From contig JALGQZ010000012.1 of NCBI GenBank assembly GCA_023105745.1, positions 45,769,763-45,833,762 of the forward strand: 64,000 nt of DNA, given 5' to 3'. A model generated the notes under the pieces. The model had not been told where the DNA came from. It made no database searches and saw nothing but the letters and a program-made list of their open reading frames with translations. The DNA comes from Austropuccinia psidii (Eukaryota; Basidiomycota; Pucciniomycetes; Pucciniales; Sphaerophragmiaceae). The position numbers and the translations under genes were made by a program. The stretch's first letter is position 1, and each line of letters starts with the position of its first letter. Shown one piece after another: positions 10,294-23,076 of the stretch.

Positions 10294-13200
10294 CCATAAA
10301 GGAAATTCATAATTATTTATTGTAGAACTTCAAGCTAATATAGGTGAATTTTGGCTCAAAAAAGTAACAGGAGTTATATTCAAAAGATACATCTTAATGC
10401 ACTGCTTAATATTGACTATAAAGTGATTTAAAACTAAAATATTCGTTAGAAATATGTATGTATAATTAATATTAATATTTTTTCATTAAAAGACTTGTAA
10501 TTTTTGATCCTTACATCCGGGTACATTGGATACTCCTCAAGCACATAAGGAAAATAAAGCTTTCAAATCCAACTTGAATATGAAAGATCGTTCATGAAGA
10601 AAAGCGAGTTCATATATTTAAAGCCAAGTCTTTCGGGCTATTACCAAAGATTTAACTAATTGAAAGCTTAATGATTAATTAAATGTTTCTGATAAGCTTT
10701 TTTGAGAATTAGAGGAAATATCATGCTCATCTAGAGTGGGACAGGGTAAAATGGATTTAAGAGAAGGAAAAAAAATTGAAATTAGGGTTTTGGATAGTTC
10801 AACTTGAAAAATTAAATTGATATTTTTGGAGAAACAAAAAAAGATCAAAAATTAATTGAAAAATTTAAATGGAACAAGGAACTGGAGTTGAAGAAGAAGT
10901 GGAAACTAGATCATGCTATAGAATCCTTAAATTTTACCATTTCAACGTCTGATTTAGAGCACTTTGTTTCATTTAAAAATGAAAGATTATTATTGACTAC
11001 AAATAAAGATTGATTAAATATTATTGGTCAATTTAGAAATAAAATCAATCTATTATTTTCTGGAGCCATTTATTGATTAACTGAGTTTTTTTTAACGATA
11101 TCATCCAGTAAAATGTAGATGTTTTGATGTATTGGAATTTATAATTAAACAAACATTCCATTGGTTGATTGCTCTTGTGAAGGTTCAAATTTTACTTATT
11201 AGTTTTCATAAAGGTATTTGATTTAATGAAAAAAAGTAGGGTATTTTATTTTCATAAGGAAATACTTTTAAGAAATTTCATTTTGGTTTGACTCTTTTTT
11301 AAACTTTTTTCTCCAGATTTATGTTAATTTTAATTTCAAATTTGCGAGTATTTATTTAAATTTTTAATTCAGATTTTTAACCTTGATTTAATCCTTATCA
11401 CTCTTCAAAATCAACCTCGATTGTGAGTTTTTGATTTTCTTTGTTCGCAAGTAACTTAAATTCTATTGATTCCATCACAATTGAATAATATATTCTTTAT
11501 AAATATTTTTTTTCAATAATTTAATTTTTCTTTCTTTTTGAAATCACTATTGAGTTCTTTTTTGCGATGGATTTTAGTTTTTTGGATGGATTATCTTTAT
11601 CAAAAAGAATATTTTTTATAGTCACAATTTCCTCTTTTTTAAAACTATGCAATCATAATCAAATTTACCATCTCTATACTTCATACCTGAAATAAAAAAT
11701 AAACTCTAAATAAATTGGGAATATTTTTCACGATTATTTTTGAAACTTATATTATGTTGCTTTATGAAAATTGGGCGACTGATTTCTATTCTTTTTTGAA
11801 ACAATAACTCCTCAATTGAAACAATATAACAGTTCTTTTCTTATTATAATTCATTTTAATAATAATTTATATATTAGTAATTCTAATATAAGTTTCTTTT
11901 TATTTTCATTTATTTTCTGGGGGTAGATTATTCAATTTAATACGGTTTTTGTGTCTTAATTCTTATCATGCCTCTCCTATGAAAAAAAATCCCAAAAGCA
12001 TTGAATTTTGAAGATACTGCTCTTTCAATAGTATTCCTTCTTTTTATCATTCTCAAACTAATTCTGATAATATCTTGGTTAGTACTAAAGCAAGTTCAGT
12101 ACCTTATCAGAAAAATTTAAAAGAAGATTATAATAAAGCTTATTAAAAGTATAATTAACTTAATACTCCTTCCGATGTCGTTATTAGGAATAAAGAAATC
12201 TCAGAAAATCTTGTAAATAATATTTAATTATTAATCAAAAGAAATGTTATTATTAATTTGGATAAAAAAAGCTATATTAATGATATGAAAAAATAACGTT
12301 AACTGTTAAATTATTCAAAAGATCATAAAAAATATTCTCAACTGTTTCTGTTAACAAAAAAAGATATTGCAAATTGGCTAGAGATCCCCAGAAGAAAAAA
12401 CCTTGATCAAAAATATTCTCTTACTTATGGATCCCAGGAGCCATCGTTACCAGTACTCATTTATTACTTTAATCATTTTTGCAGATACTATTCCTAGTTC
12501 TGAGAAACCACTCATTATATTAAGAAAACTATCTTAAAATAGACAAGGAATAGTTAGATATAAACCACCATCAGGTTATATAATTCAAGGTATCATATTT
12601 TTAAGAGATCTGATTCTGTTTAGTATAGCTTATTTGTTTGAATTTAAACTTTCATGTTTCTTTACTGATAAATAATGACTTTATTCCCCAAATAATTTAA
12701 TTTCCTTTGATCCAATTGTAGAGGATAACATTGAATGGTCTTTTAAAAATCTGAATGATTCCATTTATTTGATATTTGTATAACTTTTCAACAGTTACTT
12801 CAGAATATAATTAAAAAGTAACGAAATATTCTCAAATTCAAAGTTTTGGCTGACCGGAATGGACTAAGAAATAATTCCCATATCCCTAAAGTGTTTCCAA
12901 TCATTTTGTAGCTAAAGATGTCTTTTTCAATAAGCTATATAAAGATCATAATGATAAAAGCTCATAGATGTATGGTATTTTGCATTTTATTTCAAAATCG
13001 AAATATCATCCAATTGAAAAAAATGATTTCTACTTCTAGCCATGTTTTAAAACTCCCACAGTTAACAATAGTAATTAAAGCTTCAGAGAAAGCCAGAACT
13101 ATATAAATAATTTGAAAAACTTGATAAATCTCTCTCTAAGCTTGAAAATAACTATATCATCCATGTTACAATTAATCTTTTTTGCTTCAAATTCCAAATA

Positions 13201-15392
13201 GATAGTAAGTCATTAATTTTGGGTAAAAAGCATACAAGTATAAAAACTAATTAATTCAGATCCAAATTTTATAATAAGATTTCTCAAAATTAGAATGATT
13301 GAAAATGGATCTAAGAAAGAAAGCATATAGTTGGTAATTTGTTTTTATTTTTAATCACATAAATTAATTCAATTTTTTCTCCCAAAATTGGTCAAATTAT
13401 TTACAAAATAATTCATTTAATTGAAGAAAGAAGAACATTGAGGCCATTGAACAAGTTTTTTTTCATAAAATAATGAAATTAAATTTTAATAATTTGGATT
13501 CATAAATCATGAATTAATTAAAGTCCTTCCAAAAGAAATTATGATTAATGATCATATTTTCAAGGCAAATTTTGTCGTATCAATCTTTTTATTCATATTT
13601 ACGATATAATTCAAACTATCTGTTTCATATAAGCTTACCAATCATTCTGGATAATCCTACTTATAGATATCAAACAATTGGTCTCACAATTTTACCAACA
13701 TATTATGTAAAATCACAAATGAAACCACTGAGACAATTTTTCTTTTCATCTTTTGATAATCACTTATTTTAATTCATATCAACCTCAGATAAAGCCGCTG
13801 ATAATTAAGAATTCCTATTTAATTCTCAATTTAGATTTGAAATTTGGTTAGACAGTGATTTAAATACCTTTTATCCTAATTATAACATTACATTTGTTTA
13901 TCAGCTGGAAAAATACATGTTGAACTCCTGTAGGATAAATTTATTAAAAAATATTTATCCTTTTCATAGAAATTTCTCAGTTTTTTTGTTATTTACATAC
14001 TTTTCCATACCTTTAAATCATGAAGTGAACGAATGAATTCAAAATGTAGGAAAAGGAATTGGTCTTTTATATAAAAACTAATATTTATAAACATAGAGTG
14101 CCTCAATATTTCTTGAATTATTGTATCTCTTTTTGAAGCTAGAATATTATTTCCCATAATAAGGTGTTAATTTAGACAACGGAATGAGAAAACTATCAAG
14201 AATTCTTATTTACATAAGAAAATATTCATACTGAATAAATTTATGAATTTCTTTTCTTTGTTCTTTAATTTTCTTTGAAAAGAATTTGACTTCTATTTTA
14301 ATTTAGTAATATTAAGATCAACCTTTGAGTTTTAAAGATAATTTAATCATGAATAACTCCAAGAAAAAAGCATCCTATTGCAACAAAAAAAGTTCAATTT
14401 CCAATTTTGATATTGAGTTTGAGAGTTCCACAGCCAATTTCATTTTAAGATTAATTTATTTATTTTATGAGAAACAAGAGATTATAAATAAATTTGAATT
14501 TATTTCGATAAGGCTTTCAAGATCTATTTGTGGTTTATAAAATAAAATCAATAGAACTTTTTTTCTTCAAATGATAATTTTTGTTTAATTATTTTAGGTA
14601 ATACGTATCTAAAGGGGTAAGGATTAACTTTTTTTGAGGAATTAATTCACCGTTTGTATGAACATTAAAGAAAATTAACTTACATTAATTTTGAATATAA
14701 AATTAGATTTCATATTAATTTGAATCTAAAAACTAAAATTATTTAAAAAATACTAAATATAAGAAAAAAAGTTTCTTTTTTTGAGTATTTCTTAAAATGA
14801 ATTCTTTCTGAAAAAAAGGAAAAATTACTGAAAAATCAAAATTTGAAAAATAATAAAAAGAATATTATTTTTTGTTTTGGGAAGGAGGGACAGAGGGAAG
14901 ATTATCTTATCTTGTATATTAACAAAAAAAAGAATTATAAAAAAAATTAATAAAATCAAAAATTGAACTATCAAAATAATTAATTGACTGAATTAATGAT
15001 AAAGTTTACATAAAAAAATAATCACATTCATTCTCTTTCAAATTCATAGTTTTAGAATTCAATGATTTTCCAAGAGGAGAAATATTTATATGTGCCAAAA
15101 ACAAAAAAAACTTGAGTGTTTTTTTGTTTTTTTTTTTATCTCAAAATATCATAATTTATTTTTCTATAGGTTTGACTGGAATTTACAAAATATTCAAAAA
15201 AAAATCAATTTGATATTTCTTAAACTAAAAAAATTTGGGATTTTCTTATTAAATTTTAAATTACCTATATTATTATTGAAAAATTATTATTGGTATTGAT
15301 AAATTATTTCAAAAAACAACTAAAAAAAGAAAAAAAATTAATACTTTGAAGATATTATTCACAAAAGAAGTAAAATAAAACTGGCCTTGAAT
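10294..15392. other. Decayed AT-rich DNA, no gene recognised
   Basis: Only short chance frames (for example 12918-13106, 13548-13772, 15090-15299) with low-complexity K/N/I/F composition. No convincing domain on either strand. Long A and T runs throughout. Confidence 0.6.
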
Positions 15393-15400
15393 TAAATCCC
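15393..15400. repeat. Left 8-bp target site duplication of the composite hAT
   Basis: TAAATCCC, identical to 24002-24009. Eight base pairs is the duplication length of hAT transposases. Confidence 0.9.
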
Positions 15401-15426
15401 CAATGCATAGCTATTCAAAAAATTCG
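15401..15426 (+). repeat. Left terminal inverted repeat of the hAT
   Basis: CAATGCATAGCTATTCAAAA followed by AATTCG. It pairs with the complement of 23977-24001, with two mismatches and one length difference in about 25 bases. Confidence 0.88.
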
Positions 15427-15770
15427 ATTTTCACTATTCGAAAAATTCGTCTTCGAATTCGAATTTTTGGCCCACCAAATGAAAACCCAAAAATTCAAAT
15501 AAAAAATTATGAAAAAAGGATCCATTTGAATTTTTCAACCTCCAAACTGAAATTCGAAACGAAAATTTCAAATTTTGGATGAAAAAATGATTTATGAATA
15601 TAATTCATTAATTAAAAGAAGTGAAATATTTATGGCATCAGCCACAGAATAACCATGCCATAAATGGTATTCAAAAAATATTTATGGCATCAACAATGGC
15701 ACTTATCCTATTGCTGGCATAAATCATTCCATTTATGCAATTTATGGAACCAAGAATGTCATAAATTGGG
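15427..15770. repeat. Left subterminal repeats of the hAT
   Basis: ATTCGA-type motifs cluster at 15430-15560. Then repeated TTATGGCAT / ATGCCATAAA words run to 15770 (for example 15631, 15671, 15714, with opposite-strand forms). The mirror-image words fill 23500-23960. Clusters of short motifs just inside the ends are the usual transposase-binding regions of hAT elements. Confidence 0.65.
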
Positions 15771-16061
15771 CTTTTACCAACTTTTGTATTCTTTAGCTTA
15801 ACTTCAACTAGAACACAAACCTTATTTTTGTTACTAAATAATTGCATAATTTTGGCAATTTATGGCAAATCCACATAAGGGATTAAATGTTTTTGCCAAA
15901 TTACTTACATGGGTTGACCAATAACCCAGATTAATATGAGTATTTAAAAATGATTTCAATTAATTCAAATGAATTTCAATAAATTGAAGGTAATTGAAAT
16001 GAATTGAAGACAATAAAACTGAATAACCAGGCTTGAAATAATGGTTATTATGTGAAATCAA

Positions 16062-16283
16062 ATGCGTAATGTGAAAGAGGTACAATTATTTGTAAAGTGG
16101 GTGGTAACCTGTGTTATATTGCATAATCTATTAGCACAAGTAGGTGACCAATGGAGTGATTTATATGAGGATAATGACCCCCCCCAGCTCCAAAATATCA
16201 CACAACAAGATGATGAAAATGGCCATTTGAATATGCATGAAATAGTCAAGCCCTACACTTTAGATTGGTTCAGGAATAAATGA
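16062..16283 (+). pseudogene. PIF/Harbinger transposase C-terminal fragment
   Basis: A frame of 73 codons resembles the end of the DDE_Tnp_4/HARBI1 nuclease: the WVVTCVILHNLL block followed by an acidic DNDPPQL segment. Two other copies of the same family in the window (54590-55570 and 61540-62215) show the rest of the domain. The first of them has the matching WVIICVIFHNLL and DDNNPPEL blocks. Catalytic residues are absent here and nothing recognisable lies upstream, so it is a cargo fragment within the hAT unit. Confidence 0.7.
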
Positions 16284-16370
16284 TTTATTTTCAAAGAGAA
16301 TTATCTGAAGACTAATATTTGTAATACATTTTCAATTATCAAATGTGTCAATATATATAATCTAAAATAT

Positions 16371-17575
16371 TTACAATTTCTGATTTTTACGTAATCTTTT
16401 GTTATCCTGTTCATTCCGCATGATTTGACCGTTGACTTTTGTTTCAATTTCTTCAGAGCTGAGTTGTTTGAATTTTTGTCCTGTGAGAAATAATTTCTTG
16501 TTTATTTGAAAAGAACAACCAAAGTGTGTGATGGATTGGTGTTCAAGCAATTCTTTTGCTGGCTTGGTTGTTTGATGAAGAAGTTCAGATGTTTTCCACA
16601 GTATTTCAACAATGCCTTCTTTTTTGGAAAAATAAAAAATGAATTTGTGGTTGGGAAATGATAATCCATGCCCAGAGGGTGTGAAATCTGTAGGAATTGG
16701 AATGAATTCGTTTTTATTGATAAAAGAGAATATACCATATGTCCATGAATTGATGTCCTTATTATCAGTATGTGGTTTATTGTGGAAGCCATTGAAAGTA
16801 ACTATAACATTTGAATAAGTTTTGAAATTCGGTGATTTGTTGGAATGCCATTCAAGTTGGCTGAAGTTTGGCAAATTGGCTGCATTCATGATTTCTTGAT
16901 TGTCTTTAAGTGCATTATGCGAAAAACCTTGAATTCTGGAGTGAATGAATTCATCAAATTCTTGAAGTGTTGACCATTTCTCATTATCTTCATCAATTGT
17001 TTTTTAGTCAAGACCGCTTTCCTTGCATAAACCCCAGCAGATTTACCAGAATCAGAACCCTGACGAAATCCTATTCCTTTCATAATGCCATCAAGCATAT
17101 CAGAGTTAGTGGTGATATTTTGACGGTTCTTTGCAAGCTTATTTAATGTTATGATCAATTTTTGAAGTTTATGGAAGACTGGTGTTGGACTGCTGAATGG
17201 GTGAATTTGATACATGAAAATAGGTAAATAAGGCTTGCTATGTCTATTGATAAGTACATAGGGTCTGGGAAGAAGTTTGTGTGGAGGAAGCTTTAACCAG
17301 GAGGCATTCTCATTGTTCTTCTTGTCTAGTGTAATTATGGAGAAGTTGGGATTGTAAAGGCCAAGCTGGCCTGCTGTTTGGTTCATATAAGAAAGCATTC
17401 TTCTTTGTTGTCTGGTATTTGAGTGATTATGATTAAGAGAATTCTCTTCTGTTTTATCATTCTGATTGTGAGGTTGAGTCCCAACAGGCTTCACATCATG
17501 AGTAACTAAAGAGAGATTGGGCACATTGAGCTTATTAACAATCATCTGGTCATTTGGTTGAGTCCCAACAGTCAA
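16371..17575 (-). pseudogene. Tet-like 2OG-Fe(II) oxygenase, one frameshift
   Basis: Two overlapping minus-strand frames (17575-16886 and a second one ending at 16371) form one gene. The second frame is open well upstream of its ATG (16889), to about 17000, and reads on as protein-like sequence (EKWSTLQEFDEF). The frames therefore switch in the six-T run at 17000-17005. The C-terminal half has the dioxygenase layout: H-T-D near 16765-16772 (iron-binding pair), a distal His in LLHQTT (16575-16577), then HFGCSFQI. It resembles the expanded Tet/JBP-like oxygenase family of basidiomycetes, thought to oxidise methylated bases; substrate not shown here. The N-terminal half carries two GTQP repeats and GIGFRQGSDSGKSAG. 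From family memory, the residue before FGCS is usually Arg (2OG contact); here it is His (CAC), which could mean lost activity. Homopolymer sequencing error is an alternative to a real frameshift. An upstream exon is possible. Confidence 0.72.
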
Positions 17576-17714
17576 ATGATCAGATGATTGATAAGAAATG
17601 GCTAAAGAAAGGGGGAGTTAGTTGTTTGAAGGTGATGTCATTATTGCAGATATAATATATTCCAAAATTCTAATTCCTCCCCTAAATTGCAAAAAAAAAA
17701 ATTAGTCATATATG

Positions 17715-17860
17715 TTGTTGCAGCGGTGGTGTGGCCTCACTAATAACAGTTGGGGGTGGAGGTGGCCGGTTGGCTGTGGTGGTGATGGTGGATGGGTGGA
17801 GGGGGAGGCAGTAGTGGTGGTGGTTGTAGTGGCCGGTCGACGGTGGTGGTAGAGATACGA
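17715..17860. repeat. G-rich GGTGG simple-sequence island
   Basis: The + strand is full of GGTGG, GGGGGTGG and GGAGGGGG runs in otherwise AT-rich DNA. On the minus strand it forms a proline/histidine-rich frame (17706-17900) that could be a first exon of the oxygenase gene or just low complexity. G-quadruplex formation is plausible. Confidence 0.6.
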
Positions 17861-18040
17861 AAACCTTAGAAATCAATCTGCAGAGACTTGTACCCTGCAA
17901 GAAATGAGACCGAGATGTATTAGTATTATTTTGGGCCTGGATAACAGAAGGATAATATACCTAAGGTATGCAGGCGAATTTGTTGTACTAATAACAGGTA
18001 TCAAGAAAGATGCAGAACAGATGAAAAGCTCCCTTTTTGA

Positions 18041-18830
18041 TCAAGTTTTTTTTTTAAGATGATGAAGATTTGAGATGTGAAATGAATCTAAAGATTTAAG
18101 ATAGGATGATTTTTTGATTTGAGGGTTTATGGGTAAAGATTTAAATTGATCTAAATGGATTGATGAAAGATTTGTGTCTAAGATTTGATTATCATTTAAA
18201 TTCATGTAACCGATGACATAATCATCAATCAAATTTTGATCAAAGATTTCGTCTAGATTAATTTGATGATCTTGATTGATAGTTTGACATAAACCTTGAA
18301 AAGCTTCCCAACAAATATGACCATCAGGTTTTGATTCTAAAGCTTTTAAATAATAATGATTTGCTTGATTGTATTCGTTTGATTTAAAGGCTAGATTAGC
18401 TAATAAATTATAGGTAGATGAAATGTATTGAATAGAGTTTGAATTTGAATTTAATAGATTGACTAATTTGTTTTTTTGTTTTAATTAAGAAGAAAGAATT
18501 GATCCATTTTTTTTATTTAATTAATTAAATTTAAAGAACAAAAGAAACAGACCTTGATTTGAGTCAGGTAAACCAAATTCTTGAATTGCTTTTGAATAAA
18601 TGATTAAGCCTTCTTTTGGACGATTAATTTGAGAGCAAGCTTTAGAATAAACTAGAGCGCCACGACTACTAGCTGAGTTAGCCATATGTTGAATTGAAGG
18701 TAAAGGATTAGATTTTGATTTTTGATCTGAAGGATTTGATTGAGAATTTAAATTTAAATGATTGATAAGTTTTTGACTATTAAGATGAGAATGAGGATGA
18801 TGAGATTTAAATTCAATTGAAGGATTTGAA
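18041..18830 (-). pseudogene. APC3/CDC27-like TPR gene fragment, two exons
   Basis: Reading leftwards, an acceptor (TTTTAAACAG) precedes exon A (18830-18553). A 90-bp GT-AG intron (18552-18463; GTCTGT … AAATTAG) follows, then exon B (18462 to the stop at 18041). Joined in frame, they encode two TPR-like helices pairs (around YSKAIQEFG, then YLKALESKPDGHICWEAF followed by GLC). This matches the N-terminal TPR part of the anaphase-promoting-complex subunit APC3, where a ‘…P.-WEAF-LC’ ending is typical. A serine/histidine/asparagine-rich linker precedes the first unit. Start and most of the protein are missing. Upstream is only the AATTA array, and downstream the frame ends in a K-rich stop. The exact intron signals mean it was copied as genomic DNA. 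Another TPR protein is possible. Confidence 0.6.
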
Positions 18831-18879
18831 CTGTTTAAAATAAAAAATAAAAATAAAAAAATTAATTTTAAAGATTTAG

Positions 18880-20520
18880 ATTATTTTAAAAATTTTGATT
18901 TCGATAAATAATTTAAATCTGTATTAGAATTATTAGTAATTAAAATTCCAATAAATTATAATTTAATTATTAATTAAAATTAATTATAATTAATTATAAC
19001 TAATAATAATTATTTATTATTAATTTGATATAATATTCATGAAAATTATTTATAATTAATTAAAGTAAATTATAATTAGAATTAATTATAATTAAAAGTA
19101 ATTATAATTAAATATAATTAATTAAAATTAACTATAATTTTCTATTAATTAATTATTAATTATAATTAACTATAATTTTCTATTAATTAATTATTAATTA
19201 TAATTAATTGAAACTAATTATAATTATTTATAATTAATTTTGAATAATTTTCATTAATTATAATTAATATTAAATGTAGAAAATTAATTATAATTAATTA
19301 AAATTAATTATAATCAAAATTAAAATTAATTTAAAAGAAATTATAATTCTAATTAATTATAATTAATTAAAACTAATAATAATTATTATTAATTATAATG
19401 AATTATAATGAATTTTAATTAATTTTATTTAATTATCATTAAATGTCATTGATTATAATTGATTTTAATTATAATTAATTTAATGAAAATCAATTATAAC
19501 TAAGTTTAATTAATTATCATTAATTTATAATGAAAACTAATTCAAATTAATTATAATTCATGAGATTTAATGATAATTAATTAAAATTAATTATAATTAA
19601 TGATAATTAATTAAAATTAAATGTCATTGATTATAATTGATTTTAATTATAATTAATTTAATGAAAATTACTTATAACTAAGTTTAATTAATTATCATTA
19701 ATTTAGAATGAAAATTAATTCAAATTAATTATAATTTATGAGATTTAATGATAATTAATTAAAATTAATTATAATTAATTTAATGATAATTAATTAAAAT
19801 TAATTATAATTAATGATAATTAATTAAGATTAATTAAAATTAATTAAAATTAATTATAATTAATGATAATTAATTAAAATTAATAAATTAATTAAAACTA
19901 ATTAAAATTAATAATAATTAATTATCATTAACTATAATTAATAATAATTAATTAAAATTAATTAAGATTAATTAAAATTAATTAGAATTAATAATAATTA
20001 AATAAAATTAATTATTATTAATTATATAATTAATGAAAATTAAACAAAATTAATTATAAAATGCAAATTAATGATAATTAATGAAAATATAATTCATTTT
20101 AATTAATTATCATTAAAATCATTAAATGTCATTAGTTATAATTATTTTTAATTCATTATCAGTAATTTTAATTAATTTTCATTAATTTTCATTAAGTATA
20201 TTATAATTAATTTTATTTGATTTTTATTAATTATATTTTAATTATAATTAGTTTTAATTAACTATTATTAATTATAATTAATTATAATTAACTTTAATTA
20301 ATTATTATTATATTATCATTAAATCAATTTTAATTAATTATCATTAATTGCCATTATTTATAGTTAATTTTAATTAATTTTCATTTTTTTCATTAATTAT
20401 AGATAATAATTAAAATATAATTAATGACAATTAATGAAAATTAATTATAATTAATGACCATTAGTGATAATGAATGGAAATTAATTATAATGAATGGCAA
20501 TTAATGACATTCATTATTTT
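18880..20520. repeat. AATTA-rich array with internal duplications
   Basis: About 1.6 kb made almost only of TTAATTA / AATTATAATTAAT words on both strands. Two longer duplications are visible: 19441-19618 repeated at 19619-19796 (period 178 bp, a few mismatches) and a unit of about 38 bp at 19130 and 19168. It occupies what would be the upstream intron of the APC3-like fragment. Confidence 0.85.
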
Positions 20521-20816
20521 TATGATCTTTTATTTGATTTTTATTCATTTGTTTTGTATTTTTGCTTTATTTATATAAATTAATAAGTAATCAAACAATA
20601 AATAATAAATAATGAGTGAATGATTATGAAATTAATCAAGTCTGATAGTGATTTGTTAAATTTCATGCAAATTTATGCATAATGAATATGTTTCCACATT
20701 AAATACATCCTAACCGTAATTATTTTATATGGCTTGGGCATGTTGAATTCGTTTTTGATCCACTCTCTTCAAATTAACATTCATTTGACCTAATAAATCT
20801 TTAACTAATTCTTAAT

Positions 20817-23076
20817 ATGAGTCAAATAAGCTCCCTAATAAATCCCAATGAATCAGCCAGTCAAATTTCATGGTCTTGCACAAAAAATCCCTCTTCAAAC
20901 TCCAAAGTAAACCAAAGTCAGATCGCACAATGTTATTTTTCCCAAGCAAAGAATGGATACCAGTTATGCCTAGTCAATGGATGCTCAAAGAAAATTAAGC
21001 GACATGAAGGAACCAAGCAAAACCTGGTATCTCATTTGAAAGCATTTCATAAGGAACTATGGGCTGAAGCAATTGCCGAACAGAACACTGAAGGACAAAG
21101 TAACTTATCAAACTCACATGGAAGCAGCATAATAAAAAGTATGAATGTCCACTTACAGAATAATTTCACTGATAATCTTGTCAGATTCATAATTCAAGAT
21201 CAACAATCATATGCATTAGTTAAATCAAAATCATTTCAAAAGCTTATTCACACCCTCAACAAGGAAATTAACTTAATTTCTGAAACCACAATTTCCAAAC
21301 GGATCAAGCAAAAGTTTCTGAATGATAAAGAACATATATTTGCCTTTATCAATTCACAAGCACCACGGTTCTCATTTTCTACTGACATTTGGTCTGGTCC
21401 AGGTGGAATGTCGTATATTACTCTCACAGCTCATTACATATCATCTGATTGGAAACCGATCACTGCAACCGTTGGATTTTCCAAGTTCACAGAAGCTCAT
21501 ACTGGTAAAAACATATACACAAAAATCGTGGATATGCTTAATGATTTCTTTATTGAACACTCTCAAAAGCCAAGGGGATCAAAGCGTGATGCAATTGAAA
21601 TAGATACCTCAAGTGATTCATCTTCAGAAACTGAAAGCGATTTGTCCAATTTGTCAAATGATTTTTATAGTTTGGATATCTCATCCATTGGTAATCGAAT
21701 CATGGCCATAACATTGGATAATGCTTCCTCAAATACAACATTTATGGACTTTGCTGTTAAAAATAATTTGCTGAAAGGTTTTGACTCACACATTCGATGA
21801 TTTGCACATATTCTTAATTTAGCTGCAAAGGATTCTTTAAAGGAGCTTGATGGATCAATTGATAAGGTTAAGAAGGTGGTTCACTTAATACGTCGATCAA
21901 ACACCTCATGGGAACACTTCAAAAGCATTTGTGAAAAAAATAAAGAGCCACCAAACCGGACAATGGCTGACAATTCCACCAGATGGAACTCAACATATTC
22001 AATGCTTTGTTCAGCATTAAAGCAGAAGAGCTCTTTTGATGATTTTATTTATGAGTACAATAAGTCTCAAACATCAAAGCGAAAAACAAATCACTTTAAA
22101 AGCTCAAGCCAAAAAACATTTAGCAGCAAGAAACAGAAAACAATTTCCCAGGCAATAGAAAAAGCAGACATTCATAATGATATACGCCTTGTACGTCTGC
22201 CTAGTTGATTATTTTTCTGCATAATAAATCTCACTTCATTCCTTTCTAACTATTCAGGATGTAATTTTGGAAGAGGACTGGACATTTTTTCAACAAATAT
22301 CAGAATTTCTAAAGGTCTTTGCCACTGCAACCGATGAAGTTCAAGGTGATTCTTATCCCTCACTTGGGTTAGTAATGCCTTGGTACCAACTACTCCTTGA
22401 AACATGTCAAAAAACAAAAAATGAAGTCTCAAGGGAATCCCAACTTTACAATGCAGCTGATCAAGCATATTCGAAGCTTGAAAGTTATTACAATATTAGA
22501 TCAAATTCCTGTGCTATGTGCTTGATTCTTGACCCACGATTCAAGCTTACATGGTTTACTCAGCATGATTTGTTGCAAGAAGATGAAAGAAACAGTGATA
22601 CCAATCCAATAAGATATAAGGACGAAGCACTCAAACATCTCAAAGAAGTATATGCTGAATATTCTTCTGAATACACAATCAACTTTCCACAAGAACCTCC
22701 TGTTTCTGAAACGGTTTCAAGTAATATGAAGCAATTTCACCCTTTTGAAGAAAGAATGTCAAAAAGAAAAAAAAAAACTAATGAAATTCTCGAATATTTA
22801 CAAACTGATTCACCCCATTATTCAATATGCATTCTTGAATGCTGGAAGAGCCACGAAAATAGGTTTCCAATATTATCCAAAATTGCAAGAGACTACCTTG
22901 GAATATCTGCAACCTCAGCTCCTAGTGAGCGTGTATTTTCAGAAGCTGGAAACTTGATTACTAACAAACGCACATCACTTTCCTGTGATTCTGTGGAGGC
23001 AAATATGTGTTTACGTTCTTGGTTAAATAATGGAATTTATGAAATTATGTATGCTTGGTATGATAATCTTCAATAA
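20817..23076 (+). pseudogene. hAT-family transposase, one intron, one internal TGA
   Basis: Two exons (20817-22190 and 22258-23076) flank a 67-bp intron with GTACGT donor and ATTCAG acceptor; together they encode about 730 residues. A BED-type zinc finger lies near residues 50-80 (C-x4-C … H-x4-H). The RNase H-like core has Asp in STDIW (residue 190) and in ITLDN (residue 301). RWNSTY follows at about 21980. The C-terminal dimerisation block contains FPILSKIARDYLGI, SAPSERVFSEAG and KRTSL, typical of Ac/Tam3-type hAT proteins. A single TGA (21798-21800) replaces the residue before FAHILNLAAK, where such proteins usually have Cys, so TGT or TGC to TGA would explain it. Otherwise the frame is clean. 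It is the likely mobiliser of the 15401-24001 unit, either now dead or active only as read-through or in sibling copies. Confidence 0.9.
22191..22257 (+). other. 67-bp intron in the hAT transposase
   Basis: GTACGT…TTCAG. Removing it joins CTT to GAT in frame and avoids the stop at 22206. A pyrimidine stretch and a TTCTAAC branch-like sequence precede the acceptor. Confidence 0.8.

Noticed and set aside
12540..12800. Protein-like stretch (RYKPPSGYIIQG) near 12560
   Set aside because: Too short, flanked by stops in all frames, no family recognised.
18880..20520. CRISPR-like or centromeric satellite reading of the AATTA array
   Set aside because: No fixed repeat-spacer spacing; low-complexity A/T expansion explains it, and CRISPR is not expected in a eukaryote.
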